From Geobacter sp. OR-1 (GTDB lineage Bacteria; Desulfobacterota; Desulfuromonadia; Geobacterales; DSM-12255), in the NCBI RefSeq assembly GCF_000813145.1, contig NZ_BAZF01000006.1:1-64000 (forward strand): 64,000 nucleotides of DNA, written 5' to 3'. Shown in pieces: positions 49,548 to 59,024 of the stretch. Numbering within the stretch: position 1 is the first letter of the stretch; each line of letters starts with the position of its first letter. The notes beneath the pieces are model-generated. The model was not told the origin of the DNA. It saw only the letters and a program-made list of their open reading frames with translations, and did not search any database. The position numbers and the translations under genes are program-made.

Positions 49548-50954
49548 ATGCTGTCAAGTAACACCAACTGGCGAAAACTCATTATTGCTCTTACTGCAGC
49601 GGGGGTACTTGCCGCAACGCCGCTTCTGGCGGCAGACGGAGCGCCGGCAGGATCGATCGACGGGAAAAACACCAAGGTCTGCAGCACCTGCCACAGGGTT
49701 GAGGCAGGCACCTACAGGGGATACTTCGAAAACGTCTCTATGAAGTCATTGTCCTTACAGGTAAAAGTCGATGAAAAGTCAGAGATAATCAAGTTTGACA
49801 AGGGAACGATCAAGGTTTCCAACCCGGACGTCAAGGATGCCGACGTTGAAAAACAACTCAGGGGGATCAAGAAAAACCATGAGGTAAAAGTGGTGGTCGA
49901 ACTGAAGAACGGGGCACTGTTTGCCAAGGCAATTGTGGCAAAACCGCCGATCAAGGTCGATGAGGCCAAGCTGATCAAGATCGACGATGTGGAAAGGCTG
50001 GTTGCACTTGGGCCGGAAAAAGGGAATTTCACCCTTATCGACTCGCGCCCCTTCCCCCGTTACCAGGACGGCTTCATCCCCGGCGCCATCAACCTCCCCT
50101 ACCCGGCATTCGACAAGAATATCGACAAGCTCCCTGCGGACAAGAACCGTCTGATTGTCTTCTATTGCGCCGGGATCACCTGCACAATGAGCCCGAAGTC
50201 TTTGGAAAAAGCGGAACAGCTCGGCTACAGGAACGCCAAGGTATTCCGTGAAGGGATGCCCGGATGGCTCCAGCGCAAACCAGGCGTAATGACGGTCAAG
50301 TTCATCAAGGAGGCATGGCTGGACAAGGAGATGCCGTTCGTCCTGCTTGATACCCGCAGCCCAAAAGAAGCGGAAAAGGGTTTCATAAAAAATGCCGTAA
50401 CCTTCCCGGTTGTTGACGAGAAATCGCTCAAGACGCTCCCGAAAAAGGCAGTTAAAGCCCCGATATTCGTCTACGACGCGGACGGCAAAGGGAATTCCCA
50501 GGCTGTTGCCCAGGGGATTGTCAAGGCTGGGTACGCGCCGGTACTGGTAGTTGACGGCGGAATTGCCGCTTGGCAAAAGGCTGGCCTGCCGGTGGAGAAC
50601 GGCGCTTTGGCAACCAAGATCGCCTATATCCCCAAGCCCAAGGCGGGCGAGATCTCCATCGACAACTTCAAGACCCTGATCGCAGCTATCCCTGCCGACA
50701 CGATCCTGATAGATGTCCGGCCACCTGACGAGGTCAAGGAAGGGGCGATCGCCGGTGCCGTCAACATCCCGACAACCGAAATCGACCAACGCCTGGCACA
50801 ACTGCCGAAGGAAAAGAGGATCGTGGCATATTGCAACTCCGGCACCCTCGCGGAAATGGCTTACCACACCCTCAAAGGGAAAGGGTATCCCAGCGTATTC
50901 TTCCTTAACGCCAAGGTTGAGATCGATGAAGGGAAAGTGGAAATATCCCGATAA
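49548..50954 (+). CDS. extH: Secreted triple-rhodanese protein with one heme c motif (ExtH-like)
   Basis: 468 residues with a signal peptide (cleavage near LLAA, residue 29). One CxxCH (CSTCH, 45-49) follows, then a small beta domain (about 60-130) and three rhodanese domains at about 140-245, 248-350 and 365-465. Domain 1 has the active loop Cys207 (FYCAGITC), domain 3 Cys429 (AYCNSGTL), while domain 2 has Asp310 in that place and should be inactive. Rhodaneses move sulfane sulfur or selenium, so a role in handling reduced or thiol-bound selenium is plausible. GGGAGG precedes the ATG. It is divergent from the cytochromes and ends in its own terminator. Confidence 0.85.
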   Translation: MLSSNTNWRKLIIALTAAGVLAATPLLAADGAPAGSIDGKNTKVCSTCHRVEAGTYRGYFENVSMKSLSLQVKVDEKSEIIKFDKGTIKVSNPDVKDADVEKQLRGIKKNHEVKVVVELKNGALFAKAIVAKPPIKVDEAKLIKIDDVERLVALGPEKGNFTLIDSRPFPRYQDGFIPGAINLPYPAFDKNIDKLPADKNRLIVFYCAGITCTMSPKSLEKAEQLGYRNAKVFREGMPGWLQRKPGVMTVKFIKEAWLDKEMPFVLLDTRSPKEAEKGFIKNAVTFPVVDEKSLKTLPKKAVKAPIFVYDADGKGNSQAVAQGIVKAGYAPVLVVDGGIAAWQKAGLPVENGALATKIAYIPKPKAGEISIDNFKTLIAAIPADTILIDVRPPDEVKEGAIAGAVNIPTTEIDQRLAQLPKEKRIVAYCNSGTLAEMAYHTLKGKGYPSVFFLNAKVEIDEGKVEISR

Positions 50955-50975
50955 CCTCCTTGGAATAGCTGTTTC

Positions 50976-51009
50976 AATACCCCCGGAACTGCTCCGGGGG
51001 TATTTTTTT
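50976..51009 (+). terminator. Rho-independent terminator after the rhodanese gene
   Basis: A 12-base perfect stem (AATACCCCCGGA and complement) with loop ACTGC, running into seven T residues, 22 bases past the stop. Confidence 0.92.
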
Positions 51010-51058
51010 CGCTGCTGATCTGGATATTTGCGCCAAACTCTGCTATCTATTCCCCATC

Positions 51059-52420
51059 ATGACCCATCAGCATGCACCAAAAAACAAACGTGGCCTCTGG
51101 TCAAGCCGTTTCGGCTTTATCATGGCATCGGCAGGCTCTGCCATCGGGCTCGGCAATATCTGGAAATTCCCTTACATCACCGGCATGCACGGCGGCGGCG
51201 CCTTTGTCCTGTTCTTCATTTTCTGCATCCTTACGGTCGGTATCCCTCTTATGATCGCGGAAATGATCATCGGCAGGCATACCCGCAAAGATCCGGTCGG
51301 CGCCTTCAAAAGCCTGCACGGAGGTGGCTGGCTGCTGACCGGCTGGCTGGGAGTCATTGCCGGATTCCTGATACTTTCCTACTACTGTGTCGTGGCCGGC
51401 TGGGCTGTTGACTATCTCTGGCTGTCGCTGAAAGGTACGTTTACCGTTAAACACGCCGTCCAGGTGCCGGAAATGTTCGCCAACCTGCTCAGCAGCGACC
51501 TGAGCCAGCTGTTCTGGCAGGCTGTTTTCATGGGGATGACGATCCTGATCGTCATTGGCGGGGTCAAAAGCGGCCTGGAGCGAGCCAACAAGATCATGAT
51601 GCCGGTACTGTTCCTGATCCTGCTGATCCTGGCCGGTTTTGGTCTGAACTCACCAGGCGGGGCACAGGCGCTCCGGTTTCTGTTCTCGCCGGACTGGTCC
51701 AAGCTGGACCCTCCAGCCATGCTGGAAGCTCTGGGGCATGCCTTCTTCAGCCTGAGCCTGGGTATGGGAGCGATGCTTACCTATGGCAGCTACTCCGATG
51801 AAGAGACCAGCATCCCCAAGGTGGCCATCACCGTCTCCCTTATGGATACCCTGGTGGCGCTCCTGTCCGGGCTGGCGATCTTCCCGATCGTGTTCACTTA
51901 CGCAATGGAGCCCGCCGCCGGCCCCGGCCTGGTGTTCAAGACCTTGCCGATCCTCTTCAGCCGGATGCCGGGCGGATCGATGATCGCCATCCTCTTCTTT
52001 CTGCTGCTGGTCTTTGCCGCCCTTACCTCCAGCATCTCGCTGCTGGAGGTGGTAGTAGCCTACTACTGCGATGAAAAGCATTGGGACCGCCGCAAGGCAA
52101 CCCTTGTCATGGGTGGGATCATATTTCTGCTCGGAGTGCCATCAGCCTTGTCCAACAATATCCTGAAGGATCTGCATATCATCGGTGAACGCAATTTCCT
52201 CGACTCCATCGATTTTGCCTGCACCAACTACATCCTGCCGCTCGGTGGGCTGTTGATAGCGATCTTTGCCGGCTGGGTCATGTCAAAAGGGATTATCAAG
52301 GGGGAACTGCTGAAGGGGAGTGACAAAATCAATCTCTATCCTGCCTGGCGCTTCCTGATCAGATATGTATCACCAATCCTGGTGGCGCTGGTATTTCTAA
52401 ATAAGGCGGGATTTTTCTAA
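51059..52420 (+). CDS. Neurotransmitter:sodium symporter (NSS/SNF) family transporter
   Basis: 453 residues with about 11 membrane helices. The N-terminus WSSRFGFIMASAGSAIGLGNIWKFPYIT is the family's helix 1, with the Na+ and substrate-binding break, and GGGAFVLFFIFCILTVGIPLMIAEMIIGR is the adjoining helix 2 region. Bacterial members take up amino acids with sodium. The ATG has no clear ribosome site. The gene is alone after a terminator, so its link to the ext cluster may be accidental. Confidence 0.9.
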   Translation: MTHQHAPKNKRGLWSSRFGFIMASAGSAIGLGNIWKFPYITGMHGGGAFVLFFIFCILTVGIPLMIAEMIIGRHTRKDPVGAFKSLHGGGWLLTGWLGVIAGFLILSYYCVVAGWAVDYLWLSLKGTFTVKHAVQVPEMFANLLSSDLSQLFWQAVFMGMTILIVIGGVKSGLERANKIMMPVLFLILLILAGFGLNSPGGAQALRFLFSPDWSKLDPPAMLEALGHAFFSLSLGMGAMLTYGSYSDEETSIPKVAITVSLMDTLVALLSGLAIFPIVFTYAMEPAAGPGLVFKTLPILFSRMPGGSMIAILFFLLLVFAALTSSISLLEVVVAYYCDEKHWDRRKATLVMGGIIFLLGVPSALSNNILKDLHIIGERNFLDSIDFACTNYILPLGGLLIAIFAGWVMSKGIIKGELLKGSDKINLYPAWRFLIRYVSPILVALVFLNKAGFF

Positions 52421-52437
52421 TAACGCGCCAAAGAAAA

Positions 52438-52458
52438 GCCCCCGAGATTTCCGGGGGC
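52438..52458 (-). terminator. Terminator of the lysine-rich protein gene
   Basis: A 7-base stem (GCCCCCG/CGGGGGC) with a seven-base loop, followed on the minus strand by TTTTCTTT. It lies 24 bases past the frame-corrected stop. Confidence 0.75.
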
Positions 52459-52482
52459 GGCATTGATCCGTAAGAGCCATTT

Positions 52483-52714
52483 TCAACAGCCGGCTGCTTC
52501 CTTTTTCTTCTTGGCAGGCTTGGCTTCTTCCTTCTTCTCGGCATCCTTTTTTTGCATCCTTTTTTGCGTCTTTCTTTACTTTTTTGACCTCTTTCTTCTC
52601 TGCTTTCCCCTCTTTTGCAGCAGCATCGTCCTTTTTCGGTTCTTCTGCAAAGGCGAGCCCGGTGAGACTGAGGGTAAAGAGTGTGGCGGCAAGAAGAGCA
52701 AGTATGCGTTTCAT
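52483..52714 (-). pseudogene. Secreted Lys/Ala/Glu-rich small protein with an apparent frameshift in A7
   Basis: The ATG at 52714 opens a 21-residue signal peptide (MKRILALLAATLFTLSLTGLA) and a Lys/Glu/Ala-rich chain (KKDDAAAKEGKAEKKEVKK). At an A7 run (52547-52553) the frame leaves this composition for a random-looking tail and runs to 52397, through the terminator. With one A fewer, the protein continues as KKDAEKKEEAKPAKKKKEAAGC and stops at 52483, before the terminator. Such short lysine-rich secreted proteins are known in Geobacter-type genomes but have no known role. This may be a sequence error or a slip site. Confidence 0.6.
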
Positions 52715-52803
52715 CTGATTTCCTCCCGTTTTTTAATGTTTCACCGGATAGTACCGGATTTCCAGTTATATTTTCAAGTATCTTCCATCCCTGTAACAAT
52801 CAT

Positions 52804-53511
52804 CTACACGATATAATATACTAACGGCTTGGTCCCCATCTCCTCCTTGTATCTGAAGACGTTGACCTTGGCAATCAGTTTGACGATCAAGCTTTGCGGA
52901 TCGTTCAGGTCGCCGAAATAGGTCGCATGCCCCAGGCAGGTCGTTGTACACCGGGTCAGTTCCCCCTTTTCGATCCTGTGGCTGCAGAAATGGCATTTAC
53001 GGGCATTGCCGATTGGTGAGTGCCAGTGGGTCTTCCGTTTGAAGCTCTTGCCATACTCGCCGGAGTTTTCCACCTCGTAGGTCTCGCCCTTCATGTCACC
53101 GGTATAATAGTGGCCGACATCTACCGACCGAGCTCCGTAAGAACAGGCAACCAGGCAGTAGCGGCAGCCGATGCACTTCTTATAATCGATCACGACAATA
53201 CCGTCATCGCGCTTATAAGTCGCCGTTACCGGGCAGACCGGGGTACAGGTCGGGGCATCGCACTGCATGCAGGGGCGCGGGAGAAATCGCATGGAGACAT
53301 TGGGAAACTCTCCGATCTCCTCCTCTTTCACCGGCCGGTAATGGATATCGGGAGGGGTGAGGTTTTCGGACATGCAGCCGGTGGTGCAGGCGTGGCAGCC
53401 GACACATTTCTTCAGGTCAATGGCCATCCCCCAGCGGCGCTGATTGCGCGGCTTCTTCAACGCCCGCTGGAGATCGCTATGCATAATTTCCAGGATGTCT
53501 CTGTCTTCCAT
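52804..53511 (-). CDS. Molybdoenzyme iron-sulfur subunit (PsrB/NrfC-like)
   Basis: 235 residues with four 4Fe-4S motifs, as is normal for the B subunit: [43 protein letters not shown]; and the last pair [20 protein letters not shown]. No signal sequence is present, so it may be carried out by the Tat signal of the catalytic subunit. It begins two bases after the NrfD-like gene. It wires the membrane quinol subunit to the catalytic subunit. Confidence 0.88.
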   Translation of the reverse strand: MEDRDILEIMHSDLQRALKKPRNQRRWGMAIDLKKCVGCHACTTGCMSENLTPPDIHYRPVKEEEIGEFPNVSMRFLPRPCMQCDAPTCTPVCPVTATYKRDDGIVVIDYKKCIGCRYCLVACSYGARSVDVGHYYTGDMKGETYEVENSGEYGKSFKRKTHWHSPIGNARKCHFCSHRIEKGELTRCTTTCLGHATYFGDLNDPQSLIVKLIAKVNVFRYKEEMGTKPLVYYIV

Positions 53512-53513
53512 TA

Positions 53514-54671
53514 TCAGTTAACCTCCTTCCCGGTATTGACGTCGAACACCCCGGAGCGGTTGAAGATGATGTACAGCAGGGCTACCAGGGATGTCGAGGC
53601 CGCAACAACCAGGAACTCGTAAACAGACGGGGTGTAATGAACTATCTCCGGCATCTCGTAAACCCTGAACACCGGGATCTTGAACGCCCCCACCACCAGG
53701 TCGTTACGGGCCTTGAGCTGGGTCACCATGATGAAGCCCCCGACAAACATCAGCCAGTCGGCACTCTTCCCCATCTTCAGCAGCAGGTACGGCACGATGA
53801 TTACCACGACTATGCCGAATACGAAACTGTTGATCAGAGTCAGCGAAAAGACCTCAGACCCTTCCAGGCGACCGGCAAGCCCGGTCATGGTCCGCCAGAA
53901 GGTTATCAGCAGGGCAAGCCCCAAGCCGACCTTCAGCAGGATCACGAACGGCGTGAGATGAAACGCCTCATCAAGCCGTTTTATTTTGACCGTATGGGCC
54001 GCAATGATGGTGGTCAGTGCGCAACCGGTGAGAAAGGCGATAAACAGGAAGTAGATCGGCATCAACGCGCTGTAGTAGTAGACCCGCGAACTGACCGTGC
54101 CCAGGAGGCTTCCGAGCGTGCTGTGCGTTATGATGGCGATGAAGAACGCCCCCCACATGACCCGTACCGAATGCCTGCCTCTCTGGATGTTTATGTACTC
54201 GACCGTGATGATGCATACATAGCAACTGTACCAGAGGGCCATCCAGAACATCGGCGATGTTGGGTTCGGGGAAACCAGGAACATGTACATCCGGTCGACC
54301 CGCCCCATCTCTGTGGCCAGGGAGAAGAAGGCGGCAACAGCGGTGATAATGCCGACAAAGATTATCCGTGATGCAAACGGCCGATACTTTTCCTCGAAGA
54401 AGACATGGCCGAAGAAGTTGACAAACGTGCAGCCGGTGCTGAGGAGGGCGAAATAGACATAAGTGGAGATCTGCATCCCCCACGGCACGAGGTTGCTGGT
54501 GTTGATGGTGTGGGCATGCCCTTTTATGAAAATGGCCGCAATCCCGTAAAAGCCGGCAACAAGCCCGATCAGGAACAGGTAGAGGTGAATGCCGCCTTTC
54601 CCCTTGAGAATGTCGGCAATAACCGAGACTAGCCTCTGTTTATCAGGAAGAATGACTCCGATGAGTTCCAT
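53514..54671 (-). CDS. NrfD/PsrC-family integral membrane quinol subunit
   Basis: 385 residues with about ten membrane helices (for example [50 protein letters not shown] near the end). NrfD-type proteins exchange electrons with menaquinol and need no heme. A glutamate-bearing helix and the KYRPF loop fit the family. It sits between the catalytic and the iron-sulfur genes with gaps of four and two bases, in the order A-C-B. Confidence 0.82.
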   Translation of the reverse strand: MELIGVILPDKQRLVSVIADILKGKGGIHLYLFLIGLVAGFYGIAAIFIKGHAHTINTSNLVPWGMQISTYVYFALLSTGCTFVNFFGHVFFEEKYRPFASRIIFVGIITAVAAFFSLATEMGRVDRMYMFLVSPNPTSPMFWMALWYSCYVCIITVEYINIQRGRHSVRVMWGAFFIAIITHSTLGSLLGTVSSRVYYYSALMPIYFLFIAFLTGCALTTIIAAHTVKIKRLDEAFHLTPFVILLKVGLGLALLITFWRTMTGLAGRLEGSEVFSLTLINSFVFGIVVVIIVPYLLLKMGKSADWLMFVGGFIMVTQLKARNDLVVGAFKIPVFRVYEMPEIVHYTPSVYEFLVVAASTSLVALLYIIFNRSGVFDVNTGKEVN

Positions 54672-54675
54672 CTCT

Positions 54676-56874
54676 CTATCCCTCCTTCACTATTTTCACA
54701 AAATTCGAGCGCATCCCCGTACCACCCATGATCGGGTCGATCCGATACCCGGCAAGCAGTTCCTCATCGCCAACCCCCTTGTTGTCGGCCCGCTTCATGC
54801 CACCGGAGTGAACGCCGAAACCGTGTACCATGTACAGGCAGTCTTCTCGCAACCGCTCGGTGCAACGGATCTTGACCTTGCCTGAAGATTTGACCCCGGC
54901 CGTATTCTGCAGCCGGACATATTCGCCATCCTTCAGACCGAGTTGCCTGGCCTTTTTCCGGCTGATCCAGAGAGAGTTTTCCGGTACCAGGTCGGTCAGC
55001 AGGAAATTGTTGGTCGTCCGGGAAAAGGTATGCAGTGGGGAACGGCCGAAAAGCAGCGAGAAATGCCCCTCCGGAGGTTGCGGATGTTTTTTGTATTTCG
55101 GCACCGGGTCAAACCCCTTTTCGGCAAGCTGCTTTGAGTACAGTTCGATCTTGCCGGAAGGGGTGTCGAATGTCGGCTGGTTCTGGTCAGTAATGTATGG
55201 GGCGGACTTTTCCTCCATGGTCAGCACCCCTTTCTGCTTCAGCTCGGCGAAGTTGATCCCCCCGGCTTCACACCTTTTCGCCAGATACTCTTCGCCATCC
55301 TTCCAGGGGAAGAAGGCCTCCAGCCCCATCTTTTTCCCCAGCTCCCTGGTGATCCACCAGGACGGTTTGCTTTCCCACATCGGCTGAACTGCAGGCTGAC
55401 GGATGGAGATCTCGAATTTCTTGAACTTACCGAGGCTCAGTGCGTCATGACGCTCAAGGTAGGTGCATTCCGGGAGCACAACATCTGCCCACTGGATGAT
55501 GTCGGCAGGGACGATATCGATGGCAACCAGCAGATCGAGATTGTTGATCGCCTTGATGGTTTCCTCACGGTTCGGCATGGTCTTCATCAGGTTGCAGCCA
55601 TATACCAGCCACCCTTTCATGGGGTGAGGCTGACCGGTTATTGCCGCATTGCGGATGGATGTCGTTGTCTGGGAGAGGGCAAACGGATATGCCTCGTCAA
55701 GCTTGGGGATTCCGGCCGTGTGTTCCGGGTAGTCGGGAAGCCCGGGATATTCAGGCACTCCGCCTCCGGCAGGGAGATAAATCCCACCCGGCCGCCCCCA
55801 TGAACCGAGAAGCGCGTTGAGCAGGGCAATTGCTCTGGCCCGCTGGGCATCGTCGCCGTACCAGGCCGCGAATCGTCCGCCGGAAACGATCACGTTCGGC
55901 CTGGCGGCAGCCAGCTCCCGGGCAACCTCAACAATCTTGCCGGCCGGGATGTCGGTCTCTTTTTCCGCCCACTCCGGTGTGTACTCCTGAACAGCGTCTT
56001 TCAGCTCGGCAAAACCGGAGGCATATCTGTTCAGATAGTCGGCATCATACAGATCTTCGTTTACAATGATCCTGATCCAGGCGAGCAGCAGTGCCAGGTC
56101 GGTGGCCGGCCGGATCGGCAGCCAGTAGTCCGCCTTGGATGCAATATTGGAACAGCGGGGGTCCGCCACGCACAGCTTGGCGCCGCGTTCCAGGCCGTGA
56201 ACCAGGTCCTGCACCTGGCTGTTGTGGGCGTTTTCACCCAGATGAGACCCGAGCAGCACAATGAATCTGCTCTGGCCGAAATCGTAAAATTCCGGGGAGC
56301 CGACCTCGGTACCAAACGTCATGGTAAACCCGACATCTCTCGGTCCGCGGCATTGTGCAAACGATGGGGCAGTATAGTAATTGCTGCCATAAGCCTTGAG
56401 CAGGTGTTTCCAGAACGCGCCACCGCTGCCGTGGGAAAAAAGGGCGACCGCATCAGGACCATGCTTCTCCTTGATTACGGCAAGCTTTCCGGCAATGACA
56501 CCCAACGCTTCGTCCCAGGTAGCCTTTTTCCATTTCGGTTCGCCGCGTTTGCCAATGTTTATCAAGGGAGTTTTCAGGCGATCCGGATCGTACAACGAAC
56601 CCAGCGCCGCATTGCCCCGGCCGCACAGCCTGCCCCTTCCCCGCTCGCTCAAAGGATTGCCGTCGACTTTTACCACCTTGCCGTTCTGTACCTTGGCAAT
56701 GAGCCCACAGTTCCAGAAGCAGAGTTCACAAAATGTCGGTACCTGTTTCATCTCCTCAGGAGCTGATTCGGCCCAGGAAAGGAATGATTCGGGCAAGGTT
56801 GCCGCAGCGGTTATCCCGGCAGTGGCAGTTCCGGAGATCTTAAGGAATGTCCTGCGCGACAGCTTGACGTTCAC
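54676..56874 (-). CDS. Tat-exported molybdopterin oxidoreductase catalytic subunit (PsrA/PhsA/SrrA-like)
   Basis: 732 residues. The Tat signal is SRRTFLKISG followed by a hydrophobic stretch. The 4Fe-4S site has Cys49, Cys52, Cys56 and Cys84 (C-x2-C-x3-C-x27-C). A cysteine, Cys175 in PSFAQCRGPRDVGF, is in the place of the Mo ligand, as in the polysulfide, thiosulfate and selenite reductase group. The C-terminal domain ends with GYRIDPIMGGTGMRSNFVKIV. The enzyme is periplasmic. Substrate cannot be read from the sequence; polysulfide, thiosulfate, tetrathionate or selenite are all possible. Nearness to the ext cluster makes a selenium or sulfur oxyanion attractive. Confidence 0.85.
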   Translation of the reverse strand: MNVKLSRRTFLKISGTATAGITAAATLPESFLSWAESAPEEMKQVPTFCELCFWNCGLIAKVQNGKVVKVDGNPLSERGRGRLCGRGNAALGSLYDPDRLKTPLINIGKRGEPKWKKATWDEALGVIAGKLAVIKEKHGPDAVALFSHGSGGAFWKHLLKAYGSNYYTAPSFAQCRGPRDVGFTMTFGTEVGSPEFYDFGQSRFIVLLGSHLGENAHNSQVQDLVHGLERGAKLCVADPRCSNIASKADYWLPIRPATDLALLLAWIRIIVNEDLYDADYLNRYASGFAELKDAVQEYTPEWAEKETDIPAGKIVEVARELAAARPNVIVSGGRFAAWYGDDAQRARAIALLNALLGSWGRPGGIYLPAGGGVPEYPGLPDYPEHTAGIPKLDEAYPFALSQTTTSIRNAAITGQPHPMKGWLVYGCNLMKTMPNREETIKAINNLDLLVAIDIVPADIIQWADVVLPECTYLERHDALSLGKFKKFEISIRQPAVQPMWESKPSWWITRELGKKMGLEAFFPWKDGEEYLAKRCEAGGINFAELKQKGVLTMEEKSAPYITDQNQPTFDTPSGKIELYSKQLAEKGFDPVPKYKKHPQPPEGHFSLLFGRSPLHTFSRTTNNFLLTDLVPENSLWISRKKARQLGLKDGEYVRLQNTAGVKSSGKVKIRCTERLREDCLYMVHGFGVHSGGMKRADNKGVGDEELLAGYRIDPIMGGTGMRSNFVKIVKEG

Positions 56875-57147
56875 TTTATTGCCTCCTCATGACATTTATC
56901 TAAAAATTCAGACATACGAATAACTAAATTATATTTCGTCGAATTGCAAGAAAACTTTAACATAAAAATTTTACCTTACAATGTGCGCCATACTGTGTTA
57001 TCACTTCGTTATTGTTTGGTTTTTTAATATTATCCTCTATGATTGTAACTACATCTAATGCGGGAATTATTTATCAAGTTCCATTCGTCATTGCCGAAAA
57101 TAATTAGTGGATGTAATTCATAACCAATACTCACCGAGGCGTTCCCC

Positions 57148-58785
57148 ATGACCAAGATCACGTCTACTCTCAAGATATCCTCCAAGATGATCATCGGATT
57201 TTCCATTGTTGCGGCAATTGCAGGGATAATCGGCGCAACCGGGATCTACAAGATTCGAAAAGTCGAGCAGGTCGGCACAGAAATGTACCTGAAAAGCACG
57301 GTTCCAATGGGAACGCTGGTCCATTTGGCCATAAATTCTCAGAAAGCACGGGTCAGCATGCGGGGGATGATGCTTGATACCGATCGGGACCGGATGGAGG
57401 CCAATGCCGAAGGGGTCAAAAGCAGGTATGAAGATGTTGCGAAAAATCTGGCTGAATTCGAAAAAAGCATTACCGGTGAGACCGGCAGAAAGGAACTGGA
57501 CCAGGTTAAAGCGCTTGTCACAGAATACGGCCCGATCTGGCAGGAAGTGGTGACTCTGCAGCTGGCGGACAAGAAGGACGCAGCGCTGGAGATCATGCGC
57601 AGCAAGGGTCTGAGCATTGAAAAACAGATCGAGGAAGCGGTCCGGGCGCTCATCGAGGTCAAGATCACCGAGGCCAAAGGGCGGGACGAGCTCAACAACA
57701 AGATTGCCAAATCAGCCCTGATCCAGACAGTCCTGTTTTCAAGCATAGGCGTGTTGCTAGCCATCAGCCTCGGGGTATTCTTTGCCCGAATGATCACCAG
57801 ACCGATCAGAGAAGTAGTCGATCTGGCAGAAACCATAGCGGATGGCAATCTGACGCAGCAGATCGTTACTACCTCAGGTGATGAAACGGGACAACTTGCC
57901 TGCGCCATGAATTCCATGAGCGAGCAGTTGAACAGCCTGCTGGCGATTGTGTCCAATAACAGCTCCGGGGTCAATGAATCAGCGGGCAAACTGACCTCAA
58001 CGTCGAGGGAGATCGCTTCCGGAGCGGAAGAGGCCGCCCGTCAGGCGGCGACAGTAGCAACTGCAGCCGAAGAGATGGCCTCTACCTCCATGGATATCGC
58101 CCGGAACTGCATTCACGTTGCCGAAGGCGCCAGATCGACAAGCAGTGCGGCACAAGACGGTTCTGCCGTAGTCAGGGAAACAGTTGAAGGGATGGTCCGG
58201 ATCGCCGAACGGGTAAGGGAGTCGGCCGGCACGATCGAGGCGCTGGGAAGACGCTCGGACGAAATCGGCGCGATCATCGGCACAATCGAGGATATAGCCG
58301 AACAAACGAATCTGCTGGCGTTAAATGCCGCCATCGAAGCAGCCCGTGCCGGGGAACAGGGACGCGGTTTCGCCGTAGTGGCGGACGAAGTCAGGGCGCT
58401 TGCAGAGCGGACAACCAAGGCGACCAAAGAGATCGGGGCCATGATCAAGGCGGTGCAGAGCGACACCCGTGAAGCCGTTGCCTCCATGGAAAGCGGCGTG
58501 AAAGAGGTGGAGTCGGGGCTTGAAGGAGCCGAGCGGTCCGGGTCGGCCCTTCAGGGTATCATTCAGCAGGTCAACGACCTGTCCGGACAGATAAACCAGA
58601 TTGCCACTGCCGCCGAGGAACAGACCGCCACTACCAATGAGATCAGCAGCAACATCCAGCAGATGACCCAGGTCATCCATACCACTGCCAAAGGGGCCAA
58701 CATCTCAGCCGCCGCCGCCGTAGAGCTCTCTTCACTTGCCGACGAGCTGCACAGGCTGGTCGGCAGATTCAGACTGAATAGTTAG
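57148..58785 (+). CDS. Methyl-accepting chemotaxis protein
   Basis: 545 residues. A first helix ([21 protein letters not shown]) and a second at about 192-212 enclose a periplasmic four-helix bundle (about 35-190). HAMP is at about 213-265 ([22 protein letters not shown]). The signalling tip is [24 protein letters not shown] with [17 protein letters not shown]. No C-terminal CheR/CheB pentapeptide is present. The ligand is unknown. It lies near the SBP/kinase pair but is separated by 239 bases. The 56875-57147 upstream region is AT-rich and holds no other gene. Confidence 0.93.
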   Translation: MTKITSTLKISSKMIIGFSIVAAIAGIIGATGIYKIRKVEQVGTEMYLKSTVPMGTLVHLAINSQKARVSMRGMMLDTDRDRMEANAEGVKSRYEDVAKNLAEFEKSITGETGRKELDQVKALVTEYGPIWQEVVTLQLADKKDAALEIMRSKGLSIEKQIEEAVRALIEVKITEAKGRDELNNKIAKSALIQTVLFSSIGVLLAISLGVFFARMITRPIREVVDLAETIADGNLTQQIVTTSGDETGQLACAMNSMSEQLNSLLAIVSNNSSGVNESAGKLTSTSREIASGAEEAARQAATVATAAEEMASTSMDIARNCIHVAEGARSTSSAAQDGSAVVRETVEGMVRIAERVRESAGTIEALGRRSDEIGAIIGTIEDIAEQTNLLALNAAIEAARAGEQGRGFAVVADEVRALAERTTKATKEIGAMIKAVQSDTREAVASMESGVKEVESGLEGAERSGSALQGIIQQVNDLSGQINQIATAAEEQTATTNEISSNIQQMTQVIHTTAKGANISAAAAVELSSLADELHRLVGRFRLNS

Positions 58786-58830
58786 CCTTTCAGACTCCTG
58801 ATAGCTAACCCTCCGACTGGAAATGATTCC

Positions 58831-58854
58831 CCGATAATTCCAACAGATTATCGG
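58831..58854. other. Eight-base inverted repeat downstream of the MCP gene
   Basis: CCGATAAT (58831-58838) pairs with ATTATCGG (58847-58854) around an eight-base loop, 46 bases past the MCP stop. There is no T-run; it may be a weak terminator, a mRNA 3' end or an operator. The rest of 58786-59024 is AT-rich with one promoter. Confidence 0.4.
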
Positions 58855-58964
58855 AGCGATTTACACCTGCTATATTTACCTTTCCCTGAATTCGACAACT
58901 ATTTTCGCATTCCCTACGATTATTCAGAATTGCGTCACAGACACCTGCAATCAAGAATGCTGAC

Positions 58965-58992
58965 TTGCGGGCATTCGTTTTATGGCTATAAT
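58965..58992 (+). promoter_or_regulatory. Putative promoter of the binding-protein/kinase operon
   Basis: TTGCGG (58965-58970) and TATAAT (58987-58992) with 16-base spacing lie 33 bases before the GTG start. Confidence 0.5.
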
Positions 58993-59024
58993 CAAATTAA
59001 ATTGACTTAAGGCTGGAGGATATC

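Noticed and set aside
49779-50867. 362-residue minus-strand open frame
   Set aside because: Opposite strand of the rhodanese gene, which has a signal peptide and domain motifs.
52397-52482. C-terminal extension of the lysine-rich protein through the terminator
   Set aside because: The composition changes abruptly at the A7 run and the frame crosses a hairpin terminator; the frame-corrected end at 52483 is more natural.
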